Shown here: positions 7,607 through 16,655 of the stretch, piece by piece | Position numbering within the stretch: position 1 is the stretch's first letter | How the letters are laid out: each line of letters starts with the position of its first letter | Assembly: GCA_963744345.1 (NCBI GenBank) | Contig: CAVUTD010000005.1 | Coordinates: forward strand, 99,748 to 163,747 | Length of the DNA: 64,000 bases | Origin: DASTFP01 sp963744345 | GTDB lineage: Bacteria > Verrucomicrobiota > Verrucomicrobiia > Chthoniobacterales > Terrimicrobiaceae | Direction: 5' to 3' | Translations under genes and position numbers: made by a program | The notes under the pieces: generated by a model | What the model saw: the letters and a program-made list of their open reading frames with translations, nothing else | Database searches by the model: none | What the model was told of the DNA's origin: nothing

Positions 7607-9339
7607 GAAAATTTTTCTCTAGCTTTCGCGGCCGCTTCATCGCAATCCTGCTGCTGCTCTTGGCGAGCACCCAAGGAGCCACATTTTTCCTCGTGGCAAC
7701 GGCTGCGCGCAAGTATGCGCAGCAGCGGGTGCGCACTGAAACCGAAGAGGCCACCCGCGTCTTCGTCCAATTCGTCACACAAACCGTCAAACATCTCGGT
7801 CTCGCGGTTCGGCTTCTTTCCAGCGATTATGCATTTGCCTCGACCTTTGCACAGCTTCGCACCTCCAATGACGCCGTCGCTCACGCGACTCTGATATCGG
7901 CGCTGCAGAATTACCGCGGTCGGATCGGCTTGGCTTCGTTCATCCGGCTCATTGCGTCTGATGGCAGGACGATCGCCGACACATTGTCTGCGGAAGCTTC
8001 TTCGCAACTCGTCATCGACGAGGAACTGGTTGCTCGAGCAGAAGACTCACCTGACCTGCAGGCAACGAAAATCGAAGCTCTCGGCGACACGCTTCACCTG
8101 GTCATGGTTTATCCGCTATTGACCCCGGAGCCCAGCGTTTGGATTGCCGTTGGGTTTGCTCTCGATGCCGCGCTGGTGGAGGAATTCCATCGTCTCAGCG
8201 GCTTTGAGATTGCCTTTCTTCATCAGGGAAAGATCGTGGCGAGCACTCCGGCTCTTGAGCGGACCGAGCTTGCGTTCCCCGCGAACTCTCCGAACAATCT
8301 TCAAGAGCTCAATATCAACGGGAGATCGTTCCTCGGCCTTGCCGTTCCTTTCCCCGAGACCTTCAACGGCAGCACGCAGATTGCGATGTTGTCGTCCCTC
8401 GATGGGGAAATGGCTCCTTTTTGGAAACTCGAGAGGGAGTTGGTCCTTCTCAACGTGATCGCGCTGCTAGTCTTTGGCATCGCGGGCGTGTTCGTTGCAC
8501 GCGGAGTAACCCGGCCCCTGATCAGTCTTTCAGAAGGTGTGAGAAGGGTCATGCGCGGGGATTATCGCGCGCGGGTCCCCGCCAGGACTCGCGACGAATT
8601 GGGCGACTTGGCCTCGGCATTCAACAGCATGGCCATCGGTCTTGAGGAACGCGACAAAGTGCGTGACCTGCTGGGCAAATCGCTCTCGCCCGAGGTCGCT
8701 CGTGAGCTCATGAAATCGGAGATCGAGCTGGGGGGCGAAATCCGAAACGTCACCATTCTGTTTTCCGACTTGCGCGATTTCACCACGTTCAGCGAAACGC
8801 AACCGCCGCAGGATCTGGTCGAACAGCTCAATGCCTACTTCACCGTGGTGACAGGTGCGGTAGAGAGCGAAGCCGGAGTTGTCGACAAATACATCGGCGA
8901 TTCCGTCATGGCGATTTTCGGAGCGCCCGTCGCCATCGACAATCACGCCGATCGAGCCCTGCGTGCCGCGCTCGCCATCCTCCACGCGGAAGAGGCCCTC
9001 AATGGGGAACGGCGCAAGCAAGGCCTTCCGCCCTTTTGTACCGGCATTGGGATAAGCACTGGCAGCGTAGTCGCCGGAAATGTCGGGTCCGCGTCCCGCT
9101 CTAATTACACAGTGATGGGCAATGAAGTGAATCTGGCCTCAAGACTGCAGAGCCTCACCAAGCAGACGAACCTTCAGGCAAGAATTATTTGCAGTGATAC
9201 CACTCGTTCAGCGCTGCAGGATGCGTACATTCTCCGGGATTTGGGCCACACCGAGATTCGCGGCAGAAAGGAAAGCCTCCACATTTGGGCAGTCACCGCC
9301 GCGGACGCTCAAGGAGCCGATGCAGCGGCCTTCGGGTAA
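7603..9339 (+). CDS. membrane-bound class III adenylate/guanylate cyclase with HAMP domain
   Basis: About 578 residues if initiated at CTG 7603; an ATG at 7474 would add 43 low-quality residues encoded over the cupredoxin gene. Order: transmembrane helix (FIAILLLLLASTQGATFF), an extracytoplasmic sensor of about 250 residues (double-Cache-like), a second helix, a HAMP linker (RPLISLSEGVRRVMRGDY) and a class III cyclase domain. Metal-binding aspartates are in FSDLRDFTTF and YIGDSVMAIFG, and GNEVNLASRL is the conserved late motif. It should make cAMP (or cGMP) in response to a periplasmic signal. As last gene of the barrel-cupredoxin-cyclase unit, that signal may be sensed through the copper protein (inference). 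Confidence 0.88.
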   Translation: MRKFFSSFRGRFIAILLLLLASTQGATFFLVATAARKYAQQRVRTETEEATRVFVQFVTQTVKHLGLAVRLLSSDYAFASTFAQLRTSNDAVAHATLISALQNYRGRIGLASFIRLIASDGRTIADTLSAEASSQLVIDEELVARAEDSPDLQATKIEALGDTLHLVMVYPLLTPEPSVWIAVGFALDAALVEEFHRLSGFEIAFLHQGKIVASTPALERTELAFPANSPNNLQELNINGRSFLGLAVPFPETFNGSTQIAMLSSLDGEMAPFWKLERELVLLNVIALLVFGIAGVFVARGVTRPLISLSEGVRRVMRGDYRARVPARTRDELGDLASAFNSMAIGLEERDKVRDLLGKSLSPEVARELMKSEIELGGEIRNVTILFSDLRDFTTFSETQPPQDLVEQLNAYFTVVTGAVESEAGVVDKYIGDSVMAIFGAPVAIDNHADRALRAALAILHAEEALNGERRKQGLPPFCTGIGISTGSVVAGNVGSASRSNYTVMGNEVNLASRLQSLTKQTNLQARIICSDTTRSALQDAYILRDLGHTEIRGRKESLHIWAVTAADAQGADAAAFG

Positions 9340-9373
9340 TCAACAGATCAACCGCGGAAGAGAGGTGTTCGGC

Positions 9374-10474
9374 CTAAATTGCGCGGGTGGCCAGTTCCCT
9401 TGCCCTCTGATCGATGTCCAAAAGGTCTTCCAAACAGGGGTGCGCAACAAAAGGACATTCCTCCAGGGCACGCTCGACGATTCCCCAAATCCGCGGAAAT
9501 TGAATACGGTGTTCCAGAAACGCCTGGACGGCCACTTCATTGGCTGCATTGAGCACCGCGGGCAGCGATCCGCCAGCCTCTCCGGCATGGCGGGCAAGAT
9601 CAAGCGCAGGGAAATCGGCCCGTCGAGGCGCCTCGAACTCCAGGCGCCCAAGAGCTGCCAAATCGAGAGGGCGCAAGCTGTTGGCGACCCGCTCAGGCCA
9701 GGTCACGGCATATTGGATGGGAAAGCACATGTCTGAATGGCTGAGTTGTGCAAGCAGCGAGCCATCTACGAACTCCACCAGCGAATGCACAATGCTTTGG
9801 GGATGCACCACCACGTCGACTTTTTCCATCGGCAGATTGAACAACGATTTGGCTTCGATCATCTCCAGGCCCTTGTTGAAGAGAGTGGCCGAGTCGATGG
9901 AAATCTTACGTCCCATTGACCAGGTCGGATGTTTAAGAGCCATCTCGGGCGTCACATCCCTAAGCTCAGCACTGGGAGTGGCACGAAAAGGACCTCCGGA
10001 ACACGTCAGGATGATCCGCTGCAGAGACGCGCCTGCGCGGCCATCGAGGCATTGGAAAATGGCATTGTGCTCACTGTCTACCGGCAAGACCTTCACTCCT
10101 TTGCGGGCTGCGGCAGACATGATAAGTTCACCGGCCATAACCAGAATTTCCTTGCTCGCAACCGCGAGATCTTTCCCAGCCTCAATCGCGGCCAGCGCAG
10201 GCTTCAGACCCGCCGTGCCGACAATGGCAATCAGCACCATGTCTGCTTGAGGAAGGGTGGCCAGATCAATGAGCTGCTGCTCGCCGTCTGAACCTGAGGA
10301 CAGCGCCGTTCTTGCGCGAGGAAACTCCCGCGCTGCGGCGGCAAGTCCCTCCGCATCGATATGCGCGGAAAGACCCGCGATATCCATGCGCTCGGGAATT
10401 TCGCGCGCCACCTTACGAGCGCTTTTTCCGATTGAACCGGTGGCCCCAAGGATAACAACGCGCCGCGTCCTCAT
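9374..10474 (-). CDS. dxr: 1-deoxy-D-xylulose 5-phosphate reductoisomerase
   Basis: Second step of the MEP isoprenoid pathway: converts DXP to MEP with NADPH and a divalent metal. 366 residues, slightly short for the family but complete. The NADPH-binding loop ILGATGSIGKS opens the protein. The metal and substrate region includes LPVDSEHNAIFQCL, and the C-terminal alpha domain ends with LNAANEVAVQAFL. It begins inside the stop of cdsA (ATGA overlap at 10471-10474), so the two are translationally coupled. Confidence 0.96.
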   Translation of the reverse strand: MRTRRVVILGATGSIGKSARKVAREIPERMDIAGLSAHIDAEGLAAAAREFPRARTALSSGSDGEQQLIDLATLPQADMVLIAIVGTAGLKPALAAIEAGKDLAVASKEILVMAGELIMSAAARKGVKVLPVDSEHNAIFQCLDGRAGASLQRIILTCSGGPFRATPSAELRDVTPEMALKHPTWSMGRKISIDSATLFNKGLEMIEAKSLFNLPMEKVDVVVHPQSIVHSLVEFVDGSLLAQLSHSDMCFPIQYAVTWPERVANSLRPLDLAALGRLEFEAPRRADFPALDLARHAGEAGGSLPAVLNAANEVAVQAFLEHRIQFPRIWGIVERALEECPFVAHPCLEDLLDIDQRARELATRAI

Positions 10475-11352
10475 GGCACACCGATGACCAATCGCAGGTA
10501 AAAGTACATGAGCGGCGCGGTGAAAAGCAGACTATCGATCAGGTCAAGGGTTCCTCCAATCCCGGGCAGTATCTGGCTGGAATCCTTGGCCTGCGTGCTC
10601 CGTTTGATGATCGACTCGGCCAGATCGCCCACCACCGCGCCGCTTCCCAGCAGCAGTCCCAGAATGACCACATCAGGCAGCCGCAAGGTGGAAAGGCGCG
10701 TAGGGATGAGCGCGTAGAGCCAATAGCTGCCCAAGGACGATAAGAGCAGCGCACCGAAAAATCCTTCCCACGTCTTCTTGGGGCTGATATGCGGCGCAAA
10801 GGGATGGCGCCCAAAAAGGCTGCCGAAAACATACGCGCCCATGTCGCTGAACTTGGTGACCACCATCAGATAAATCAAATAAAACTGTCCCGTGGTTTCC
10901 CCATTCTCCGTGCGTGGCACGATGTAGACGATCTTGGTGAAAAAGTTGAAGAGCCAAGGAATATAGAGCAGCCCGAACACAGTGTAGGCAATCGCTTCCA
11001 GGGAATCGCGGCTTGCTGAAGCGCGAAACATTTGCCGCGAGAAGACCACGAAAAGAAACCCCACCAGCACCGCCATCTCAAGATCATAGGAATGATCGGG
11101 TCCCTGGCTGCGGAGATAAAGGAAACTGCCGATCATGTAGATCGCACCGCAGAGCATCCCAGTGAGGGTGAAGGCGGGAGCACCGAACTCCTTCACCATG
11201 TGGAAATACTCGTACAGCGCCACCATGGCCATGAAGAAGATCAGCAAGAAATATCCATATTCCGAGCCCGCCAGGAGAGCAAAGATGATCAAGGCCCAGA
11301 GAGCGAGCGTGCTGCCGAGGCGCTGGAAGAAGCTGATCCGGGCGGCGTTCAT
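10471..11352 (-). CDS. cdsA: phosphatidate cytidylyltransferase
   Basis: Makes CDP-diacylglycerol from phosphatidate and CTP, the branch point for membrane phospholipids. 293 residues with about eight transmembrane helices. The diagnostic catalytic region SPKKTWEGF is followed by the C-terminal signature (GDLAESIIKR, ILPGIGGTLDLIDSLLF) with its metal-binding Asp. First gene of the cdsA-dxr pair and divergent from the cation exporter. Confidence 0.95.
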   Translation of the reverse strand: MNAARISFFQRLGSTLALWALIIFALLAGSEYGYFLLIFFMAMVALYEYFHMVKEFGAPAFTLTGMLCGAIYMIGSFLYLRSQGPDHSYDLEMAVLVGFLFVVFSRQMFRASASRDSLEAIAYTVFGLLYIPWLFNFFTKIVYIVPRTENGETTGQFYLIYLMVVTKFSDMGAYVFGSLFGRHPFAPHISPKKTWEGFFGALLLSSLGSYWLYALIPTRLSTLRLPDVVILGLLLGSGAVVGDLAESIIKRSTQAKDSSQILPGIGGTLDLIDSLLFTAPLMYFYLRLVIGVP

Positions 11353-11434
11353 CGATGGGCGGCATACCTACACGGGGAAATGATGGGAGAAAAGACGCCA
11401 TTGACACAGCCAGGATTTCGCGGCGCATTTAGTC

Positions 11435-12331
11435 ATGGCACACGACCATGACGACCAGGGCCATCGGCATGATACAATTCCAGATTCTGGTCGCGCCTTT
11501 CTCATCGGAATCCTGCTCAATGCCGGCTTTATCGTCCTTGAAGTCGCCTTCGGAATTTTCTCGGACTCGCTCGCACTTCTGGCCGACGCTGCCCATAACC
11601 TCACCGATGTGCTCGGGTTGGTGATGGCGTGGACTGCGAGCGAACTGGCAAAAAAAGCCGCCAGTCCGCGTCGAACCTACGGATGGAGGAGAAGTACCCT
11701 TCTCGCAGCGCTTTTCAACGCTCTCCTGCTCCTCATCGGAGTAGGTGCGATCGTCTGGGAGGCGCTGGGGCGCTTCCGAGAGCCGCCCCACGTGGCCGGC
11801 GGCACTGTGATCTGGGTGGCCGCCTTGGGAATCGCCGTCAATGGCGCGAGCGCGCTCCTCTTCATGTCTGGCCGCAAGAAAGATCTCAACGTTCGCGGAG
11901 CTTTTCTCCACATGGCGGCCGATGCGGCGGTATCGGCCGGCGTTATGCTTTCTGGAGGAGTGATCCTCCTCACAGGCTGGGCCTGGTTGGATCCGCTCGT
12001 CAGCGTAATGGTCGCACTCGTGATCCTCATCAGCACTTGGCAGCTCTTCACCGATTCGCTCAACCTCTCTCTCGATGCCGTCCCACAAAGCGTAGACCCC
12101 GTGGCGGTGCGCGCCTACCTGGCGGCACTGCCGGAGGTTGCCGGAATCCATCACGTCCACATCTGGGCGCTGAGCACAACGGAAATCGCCCTTACCGCCC
12201 ATCTCATTAAAAGAACCTCGACACTCGACGACGCTTTGCTGGCTCGGATCCGAGCTGAGCTGCTTCAGCGCTATGGCATTGGACACCCCACGATCCAATT
12301 TGAGTGCGCCTCCTGCGAGCAAAAGTGCTAG
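11435..12331 (+). CDS. cation diffusion facilitator (Zn/Co/Cd exporter)
   Basis: CzcD-like inner-membrane antiporter that expels divalent metals. 298 residues, six transmembrane helices and a cytoplasmic C-terminal ferredoxin-like metal domain (VAGIHHVHIWALS). The metal site is formed by ADAAHNLTD in the second helix and HMAADAAVS in the fifth. The N-terminus is His/Asp-rich (MAHDHDDQGHRHD), typical for zinc delivery, and the C-terminus ends with a Cys pair (ECASCEQKC). Divergent from cdsA. Confidence 0.93.
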   Translation: MAHDHDDQGHRHDTIPDSGRAFLIGILLNAGFIVLEVAFGIFSDSLALLADAAHNLTDVLGLVMAWTASELAKKAASPRRTYGWRRSTLLAALFNALLLLIGVGAIVWEALGRFREPPHVAGGTVIWVAALGIAVNGASALLFMSGRKKDLNVRGAFLHMAADAAVSAGVMLSGGVILLTGWAWLDPLVSVMVALVILISTWQLFTDSLNLSLDAVPQSVDPVAVRAYLAALPEVAGIHHVHIWALSTTEIALTAHLIKRTSTLDDALLARIRAELLQRYGIGHPTIQFECASCEQKC

Positions 12332-12349
12332 GCCGTTGAATTTACGCGT

Positions 12350-13282
12350 ATGAATAAGAGCGATCGCATCTACGTGGCTGGTCACCGCGGCATGGTGGGC
12401 AGTGCCGTAGTCCGGCGGCTGAAAACAGACGGCTTCAACAACATTCTGGTTCGTCCTCGCTCTGAGCTTGATCTCTTCAACCGCAGCACGGTGCGCGCGT
12501 TCTTCGACGAGGAGCGTCCGGAGATCGTTGTCGACGCCGCCGCGAAAGTGGGCGGGATTGCGGCCAACAACGAACAGCCGGCGGAGTTTCTGCTCCAGAA
12601 TGTCACCATCCAGAACAATATCGTCGAGGCGGCCGCCGATTTTGGCACAAGCAAGCTCCTATTCCTGGGAAGCTCTTGTATCTATCCGAAATTTGCTCCC
12701 CAGCCTATTTCCGAGAGCGCTCTCCTCACAGGCGCGCTCGAACCCACCAATGAAGCGTATGCTCTCGCCAAGATCGCCGGGATCAAACTCTGTCAGGCTT
12801 ATGCTCGCGAGTATGGCAAGAGCTTCATCTCGGCGATGCCAACCAATCTCTACGGTCCGAATGACAATTTCGATCTCCACAGCTCTCATGTTCTCCCGGC
12901 GTTAATTCGAAAGGTGCACGAGGCTAAGAGTCGCGGGGACCAAACGGTCGTTGTTTGGGGAACCGGAAAGCCCCGTCGCGAATTTCTCCATGTCGATGAC
13001 CTTGCGGATGCATGCCTCTTTCTTCTCGAACGTTATGATTCACCGGAAATCATTAACATAGGATACGGCCAGGACGTCACCATTCGCGAGCTGGCTGATA
13101 CCGTCTGCGAGATTCTCCGGTTTGAGGGCGAACTGGTTTTTGATTCCTCCAAGCCGGACGGAACCCCGCGCAAACTGCTCGATATGGAGAAACTCTTCGC
13201 ACTGGGTTGGCGCCCGAAAATCCCCTTGCGCGAGGGCATCCGTGACGCGTATCACTGGTTTCTCAGCGACAAGCAGACGTGA
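12350..13282 (+). CDS. fcl: GDP-L-fucose synthase
   Basis: Epimerase/reductase of the extended SDR family that turns GDP-4-keto-6-deoxymannose into GDP-L-fucose for surface polysaccharide. 310 residues. Visible are the NADP-binding loop VAGHRGMVGSA, the catalytic Ser in LGSSCIYP and the YxxxK pair in EAYALAKIAG. NLYGPNDNFD and the REFLHVDDLADA stretch are family hallmarks. No gmd (mannose dehydratase) lies nearby, so the pathway must be completed elsewhere. It starts 18 bases after the exporter. Confidence 0.93.
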   Translation: MNKSDRIYVAGHRGMVGSAVVRRLKTDGFNNILVRPRSELDLFNRSTVRAFFDEERPEIVVDAAAKVGGIAANNEQPAEFLLQNVTIQNNIVEAAADFGTSKLLFLGSSCIYPKFAPQPISESALLTGALEPTNEAYALAKIAGIKLCQAYAREYGKSFISAMPTNLYGPNDNFDLHSSHVLPALIRKVHEAKSRGDQTVVVWGTGKPRREFLHVDDLADACLFLLERYDSPEIINIGYGQDVTIRELADTVCEILRFEGELVFDSSKPDGTPRKLLDMEKLFALGWRPKIPLREGIRDAYHWFLSDKQT

Positions 13283-14073
13283 CGCGTTCGGCAGCGCCCT
13301 TAAACTTAGGCAGTATGTATCGCCTTAGGCAATGCGCTAAGGAAATCTCGATCATGAGCAACGCCGCATTATTCGTGAAATCCTAAAAGCCAAAGCTGGA
13401 GACTTAGCGATGACGCCCGACACGTTTGGGAAAAACCTGATTCGCCGAGCGTTCAAGCCAAATCCTCCGATGAAGCTTATTATCTCTGATGATGACAATG
13501 ATCCGGATGTCCTCTGGGTTTTGCAAATGTAAACTGCATAGGGAATAAGGAATCGCTGGAAGCTTGCCGATCAGGCGAGAGGTACCCTGTTGATCTGGGA
13601 GAGGTTTCGCCATCTGGTCTCAACGGAATCTCAAGTAACGCCCGACCGTTCCCCTGTGAATAAACAGCGCGTAAGATCAGCCTCGATCTAAGCGATGAAG
13701 CGTAAGTCTTCGAAGAACTATCGTATCATCTCGCAAGCGGCCCGTTGTCGCGCCATCCGCCGTCTAGTTGTCTCTCAAGTCGGTTTCGCCTTTTTCGCGC
13801 GCTCGCGGGCGGCCGAGAGCTCCGGCAGATGCTCTTCAGCGATCTCGGCTTCTTGGAGGCCGCCAGACCCCCTGAGAGTTGACAGCCAGTGGAACGGGGA
13901 GCGCACGCGGCCCGCGTGAATTTATGCCGCGGCCAACTGGAGCCTCAGATTTTCCGCCCTTTCCCTGACTATTTATTGTGACAAAGGCGCTTAGGTCTTA
14001 GCAAGATAGTCACCGCCTCCGTTTGCGGGCGCTGCACGCTCAATAAGATTAGTTTCCTGAATCATGAGCCGTT
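13283..14073. other. gene-poor stretch of about 790 bases
   Basis: No convincing gene. Short frames exist on both strands but lack start context and family features. On the minus strand a charged alpha-helical peptide ending ERAKKAKPT then TGA is encoded at roughly 13790-13860 without a proper start, which could be the tail of a decayed gene. Base composition is mixed and the stretch probably holds eroded accessory sequence. Confidence 0.4.
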
Positions 14074-14601
14074 TTAAGGCGCATATTGGGCGATAAGGAG
14101 CGTCGTCTGATGAAAGCTTTTCATTGTCGTTTGTCCTTTTACAGTGTTTGGAGATCGACCGCTAGCTGTTCGAACACTTAGCAAGCGCGGTGGGCCCGTC
14201 GGCAGTGGTCCGCTGCCGGTATAAACCTGTCTGGCAAACGTGCGCCATCCCGCGTTGACTCCGTGAATCAAGGAAACGGAAACCGCGATTGCGCCCGCGG
14301 TAAGGTGTGCTTTCACTTCTGCACCCGCGTTCTTTAAACGCGTTGCCGTCGAAAAGCTCGCGCCGAGTGTGGCTGGCAAACGTTGCGCAAAGAGAACATA
14401 GCCTCCCTTAAGGTAGGGTTGTGTCGTCCGCGTCCGATCAGAATTTGTCAGCTCAAAAAGAGCTATCTTCGCAAGAGCGTTCTGGAGTTCTGCTGACCCT
14501 TTCTCCTCTGGATATTGAATGACGGCGATATCGAGTTGACCGGCGATAAGGCTGACCACGCTCAAAGAGGCAGCGAGAAAGTTGACGAAGATCGTGCGCA
14601 T
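14074..14601 (-). CDS. secreted protein of unknown function
   Basis: 175 residues starting at ATG 14601 (MRTIFVNFLAASLSVVSLIAG, a signal peptide). The same frame stays open much farther upstream, but that part is antisense to the hydrolase gene and lacks sense. The mature protein starts LDIAVIQYPEEK, has a central SDRTRT element and a predicted all-beta remainder. I recall similar proteins with a 'SDRTRT...YLKGG' core as a recurrent family in Spartobacteria-type genomes, but cannot verify this here. No function can be given. Divergent from the hydrolase. Confidence 0.6.
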   Translation of the reverse strand: MRTIFVNFLAASLSVVSLIAGQLDIAVIQYPEEKGSAELQNALAKIALFELTNSDRTRTTQPYLKGGYVLFAQRLPATLGASFSTATRLKNAGAEVKAHLTAGAIAVSVSLIHGVNAGWRTFARQVYTGSGPLPTGPPRLLSVRTASGRSPNTVKGQTTMKSFHQTTLLIAQYAP

Positions 14602-14651
14602 GCGCGAAATTGCTTGCGCGGGGCTGAGAAAAGCAATCCGAATGTGGAACA

Positions 14652-15524
14652 ATGCACTTTGACTGGGCGGCTCCCGACGGTCAATCCTTCCCCTGCGAGC
14701 AATGGCTCCCACGCGGGAGGCCGCTCGGCACTCTCGTCTGCGCGCATGGCTTAAGCGGGGCCGCGACAGACTTTCTGCCTCTCGGCGAAGCGGTAAGTCG
14801 GGGCGGAATCGCCTGTTTCGCATTGAACCTCCGCGGCCAGGGCAGCGATCCGCTCCATCGTCGGCGAGGAGCCATCCTCGATATCGAGGCGATTTCAGAG
14901 GACATTTCCGCCTTCGCCAGTGCCATGCATTCGCGAGAGGCCGGAACGCCGCTTTGGGTTTGTGGCGAGAGTATGGGCGCACTCATCCTTGCTTGGATGC
15001 TGGCGTACAGGCGATTTGCCGAGCCCGTAAGCGCGACGATCCTCTCCGCGCCAGTGGTCGCTTTGATCAAATCGACGCCTTGGGCAATTCGTCAGACAGT
15101 GCGCGTTCTGGCGAGAGCCGCGCCCGGGTTGCGTTTCTATCCCTCGTGGTTCATCTCTGGGAAACTTGAGCCTCTTCAGGTTACTCGTGATCAGGATCAT
15201 GCTCAGAGGGTTCAAAACGCTTCGCACTACATCAGGGCGTTCACCTTTCGATTTCTCCACCAGCTGGGAACATTGATTGATTCAAGCGACCTTATTGCGG
15301 CAAAGATGCTGATCCCTTGCCTCGTCCTGGCGGCAGGTCAGGACGTCTTTGTTCGTCCGGAGCAGGTCCTTGCCTGGTTTGATCGTGTGGCTGCGCACGA
15401 CAAGACCTTCCGTCTGTACCCCGAGGCGTATCACTTGCTGTGGAACGATTGGGACAAGGACGTTGTGTTAGGGGACATTCTCATTTGGCTGCAGGAACGC
15501 TCCTCCGCTCGGCTCAATACTTGA
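14652..15524 (+). CDS. alpha/beta hydrolase, lysophospholipase/monoacylglycerol-lipase type
   Basis: 290 residues, Hydrolase_4 (serine aminopeptidase S33) family. Oxyanion segment VCAHGLSGAA, nucleophile Ser in the elbow GESMG, the acid Asp probably in AAGQDVFV and the catalytic His in YPEAYHLLW. No signal peptide, so cytosolic; likely substrates are lysophospholipids or monoglycerides. The last 11 bases overlap the convergent ABC ATPase gene. Confidence 0.85.
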   Translation: MHFDWAAPDGQSFPCEQWLPRGRPLGTLVCAHGLSGAATDFLPLGEAVSRGGIACFALNLRGQGSDPLHRRRGAILDIEAISEDISAFASAMHSREAGTPLWVCGESMGALILAWMLAYRRFAEPVSATILSAPVVALIKSTPWAIRQTVRVLARAAPGLRFYPSWFISGKLEPLQVTRDQDHAQRVQNASHYIRAFTFRFLHQLGTLIDSSDLIAAKMLIPCLVLAAGQDVFVRPEQVLAWFDRVAAHDKTFRLYPEAYHLLWNDWDKDVVLGDILIWLQERSSARLNT

Positions 15525-16239
15525 GAACGCGCGCCAGAAAACGGCGCGCTCCCTCCGTCTTTGGCCGGCTGAAGAATTCGTGTGCTTCCGTGCACTCCTG
15601 CACGGCTCCGTCGGCCAGGAAAACCACCAAATCGGCGGTTTGCCGGGCGAAGCCCATCTCATGTGTGACCAGAATCACAGGCTGACCGGTCTCGCGAAGA
15701 TCGGCGATAACATCGAGCACCTCCGCAGTCATTTCGGGATCGAGAGCCGAGGTGGGTTCATCCAAAAGAAGAAACTCCGGTTCGATGGCCAGAGCCCTCG
15801 CGATCGCCACCCGCTGCCGCTGCCCGCCGCTCAGCTGAGAGGGCTTCTTGTCTGAGTGCGTGCCAAGGCGCATCCGTTCGAGGACTCGTCGTGCGCGGTC
15901 CCGAGCATTGGTGAAATGATGCACCTTCTCCAGTGGCAGCAGAATATTATCCAATGCTGTGAGGTGGGGGAACAGGTTGAACGCCTGAAAAACGACCCCC
16001 ACTCTGCGCCGATGCTCACGCAACCATTTCTCTTCGAACAGCAGACGCCGACCGTTAATAAGGATGGTGCCCGTTTCTGGAGTTTCCAATCCCGCTAATA
16101 TCCGTAAAAGGGTGGACTTCCCCCCACCAGAAGGGCCAACCAAGGCAATCGTATGATCAAACGCAGCGTTAAGTCGAAGGTCTTTAAGGGCATGGTGACT
16201 TCCAAACGATTTGCCGACACCGTCGCAAACGATAGTCAT
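15514..16239 (-). CDS. polar amino-acid ABC transporter, ATP-binding subunit
   Basis: GlnQ/HisP-type ATPase of 241 residues that drives amino-acid uptake. Walker A GPSGGGKST, Q-loop VVFQAFNLFPH, signature LSGGQRQR, Walker B FLLLDEPTSALD and switch His in LVTHEMGFA are all intact. It overlaps the preceding small lipoprotein gene by 4 bases and is the last gene of the importer cluster running from 19.1 kb downwards. Confidence 0.94.
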   Translation of the reverse strand: MTIVCDGVGKSFGSHHALKDLRLNAAFDHTIALVGPSGGGKSTLLRILAGLETPETGTILINGRRLLFEEKWLREHRRRVGVVFQAFNLFPHLTALDNILLPLEKVHHFTNARDRARRVLERMRLGTHSDKKPSQLSGGQRQRVAIARALAIEPEFLLLDEPTSALDPEMTAEVLDVIADLRETGQPVILVTHEMGFARQTADLVVFLADGAVQECTEAHEFFSRPKTEGARRFLARVLKY

Positions 16240-16655
16240 TGTGCGGTTGCGGGGTTCGGATTTTGTTCAGCGTTAATGCCCGGGGTCACATTCGGGCTCA
16301 CTGCAGGGCTCGGCGTGGGCGTCGCACCCGGTGTCGAACGTGGCACCTCGCTTACTGGAAGAGAAAGATCCGGCTCCGGCAGCGGCGGCTCCGTTGTTCG
16401 GTACATACTTGGCGGAACGCTCTCCCTCCTCGGCGGCGAAACCTGGGCCGGCTTCGCTTCAGTTGCTCGTTGCTGGGCGAGCCGGGCCAAACTGGCATCC
16501 TGTTTCTCACCGAGCGCAGAAATGAAATTTTGGTCGTCCCCTTTCCAAAGCACCTCAAACGGCTTGGCTGTCTGACGAACGCCACCCGACGTAGCTCTCG
16601 CGCAAGCCGCAATGCACACCGCCAGCGCCAACCAGGCCAATGCCTCAAGTTTCAT
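16236..16655 (-). CDS. proline-rich lipoprotein inside the amino-acid importer cluster
   Basis: 139 residues with a signal peptide and lipobox (CIAAC). The C-terminal half is low-complexity Pro/Ser/Thr (PTPSPAVSPNVTPG), as in wall- or envelope-spanning tethers. A central piece (FEVLWKGDDQNFISALGEKQDASL) is the only folded-looking part. Family unknown. It overlaps the permease gene by 11 bases and the ATPase gene by 4, so it is clearly expressed with the transporter; an accessory role is inferred from that only. Confidence 0.65.
   Translation of the reverse strand: MKLEALAWLALAVCIAACARATSGGVRQTAKPFEVLWKGDDQNFISALGEKQDASLARLAQQRATEAKPAQVSPPRRESVPPSMYRTTEPPLPEPDLSLPVSEVPRSTPGATPTPSPAVSPNVTPGINAEQNPNPATAQ

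Noticed and set aside
11429..12385. 318-codon minus-strand frame
   Set aside because: Shadow of the CDF transporter; the GC-rich codon pattern creates open antisense frames.
14602..14982. Upstream extension of the secreted-protein frame
   Set aside because: Runs antisense through the hydrolase gene, Arg-rich; a signal peptide begins at 14601 instead.
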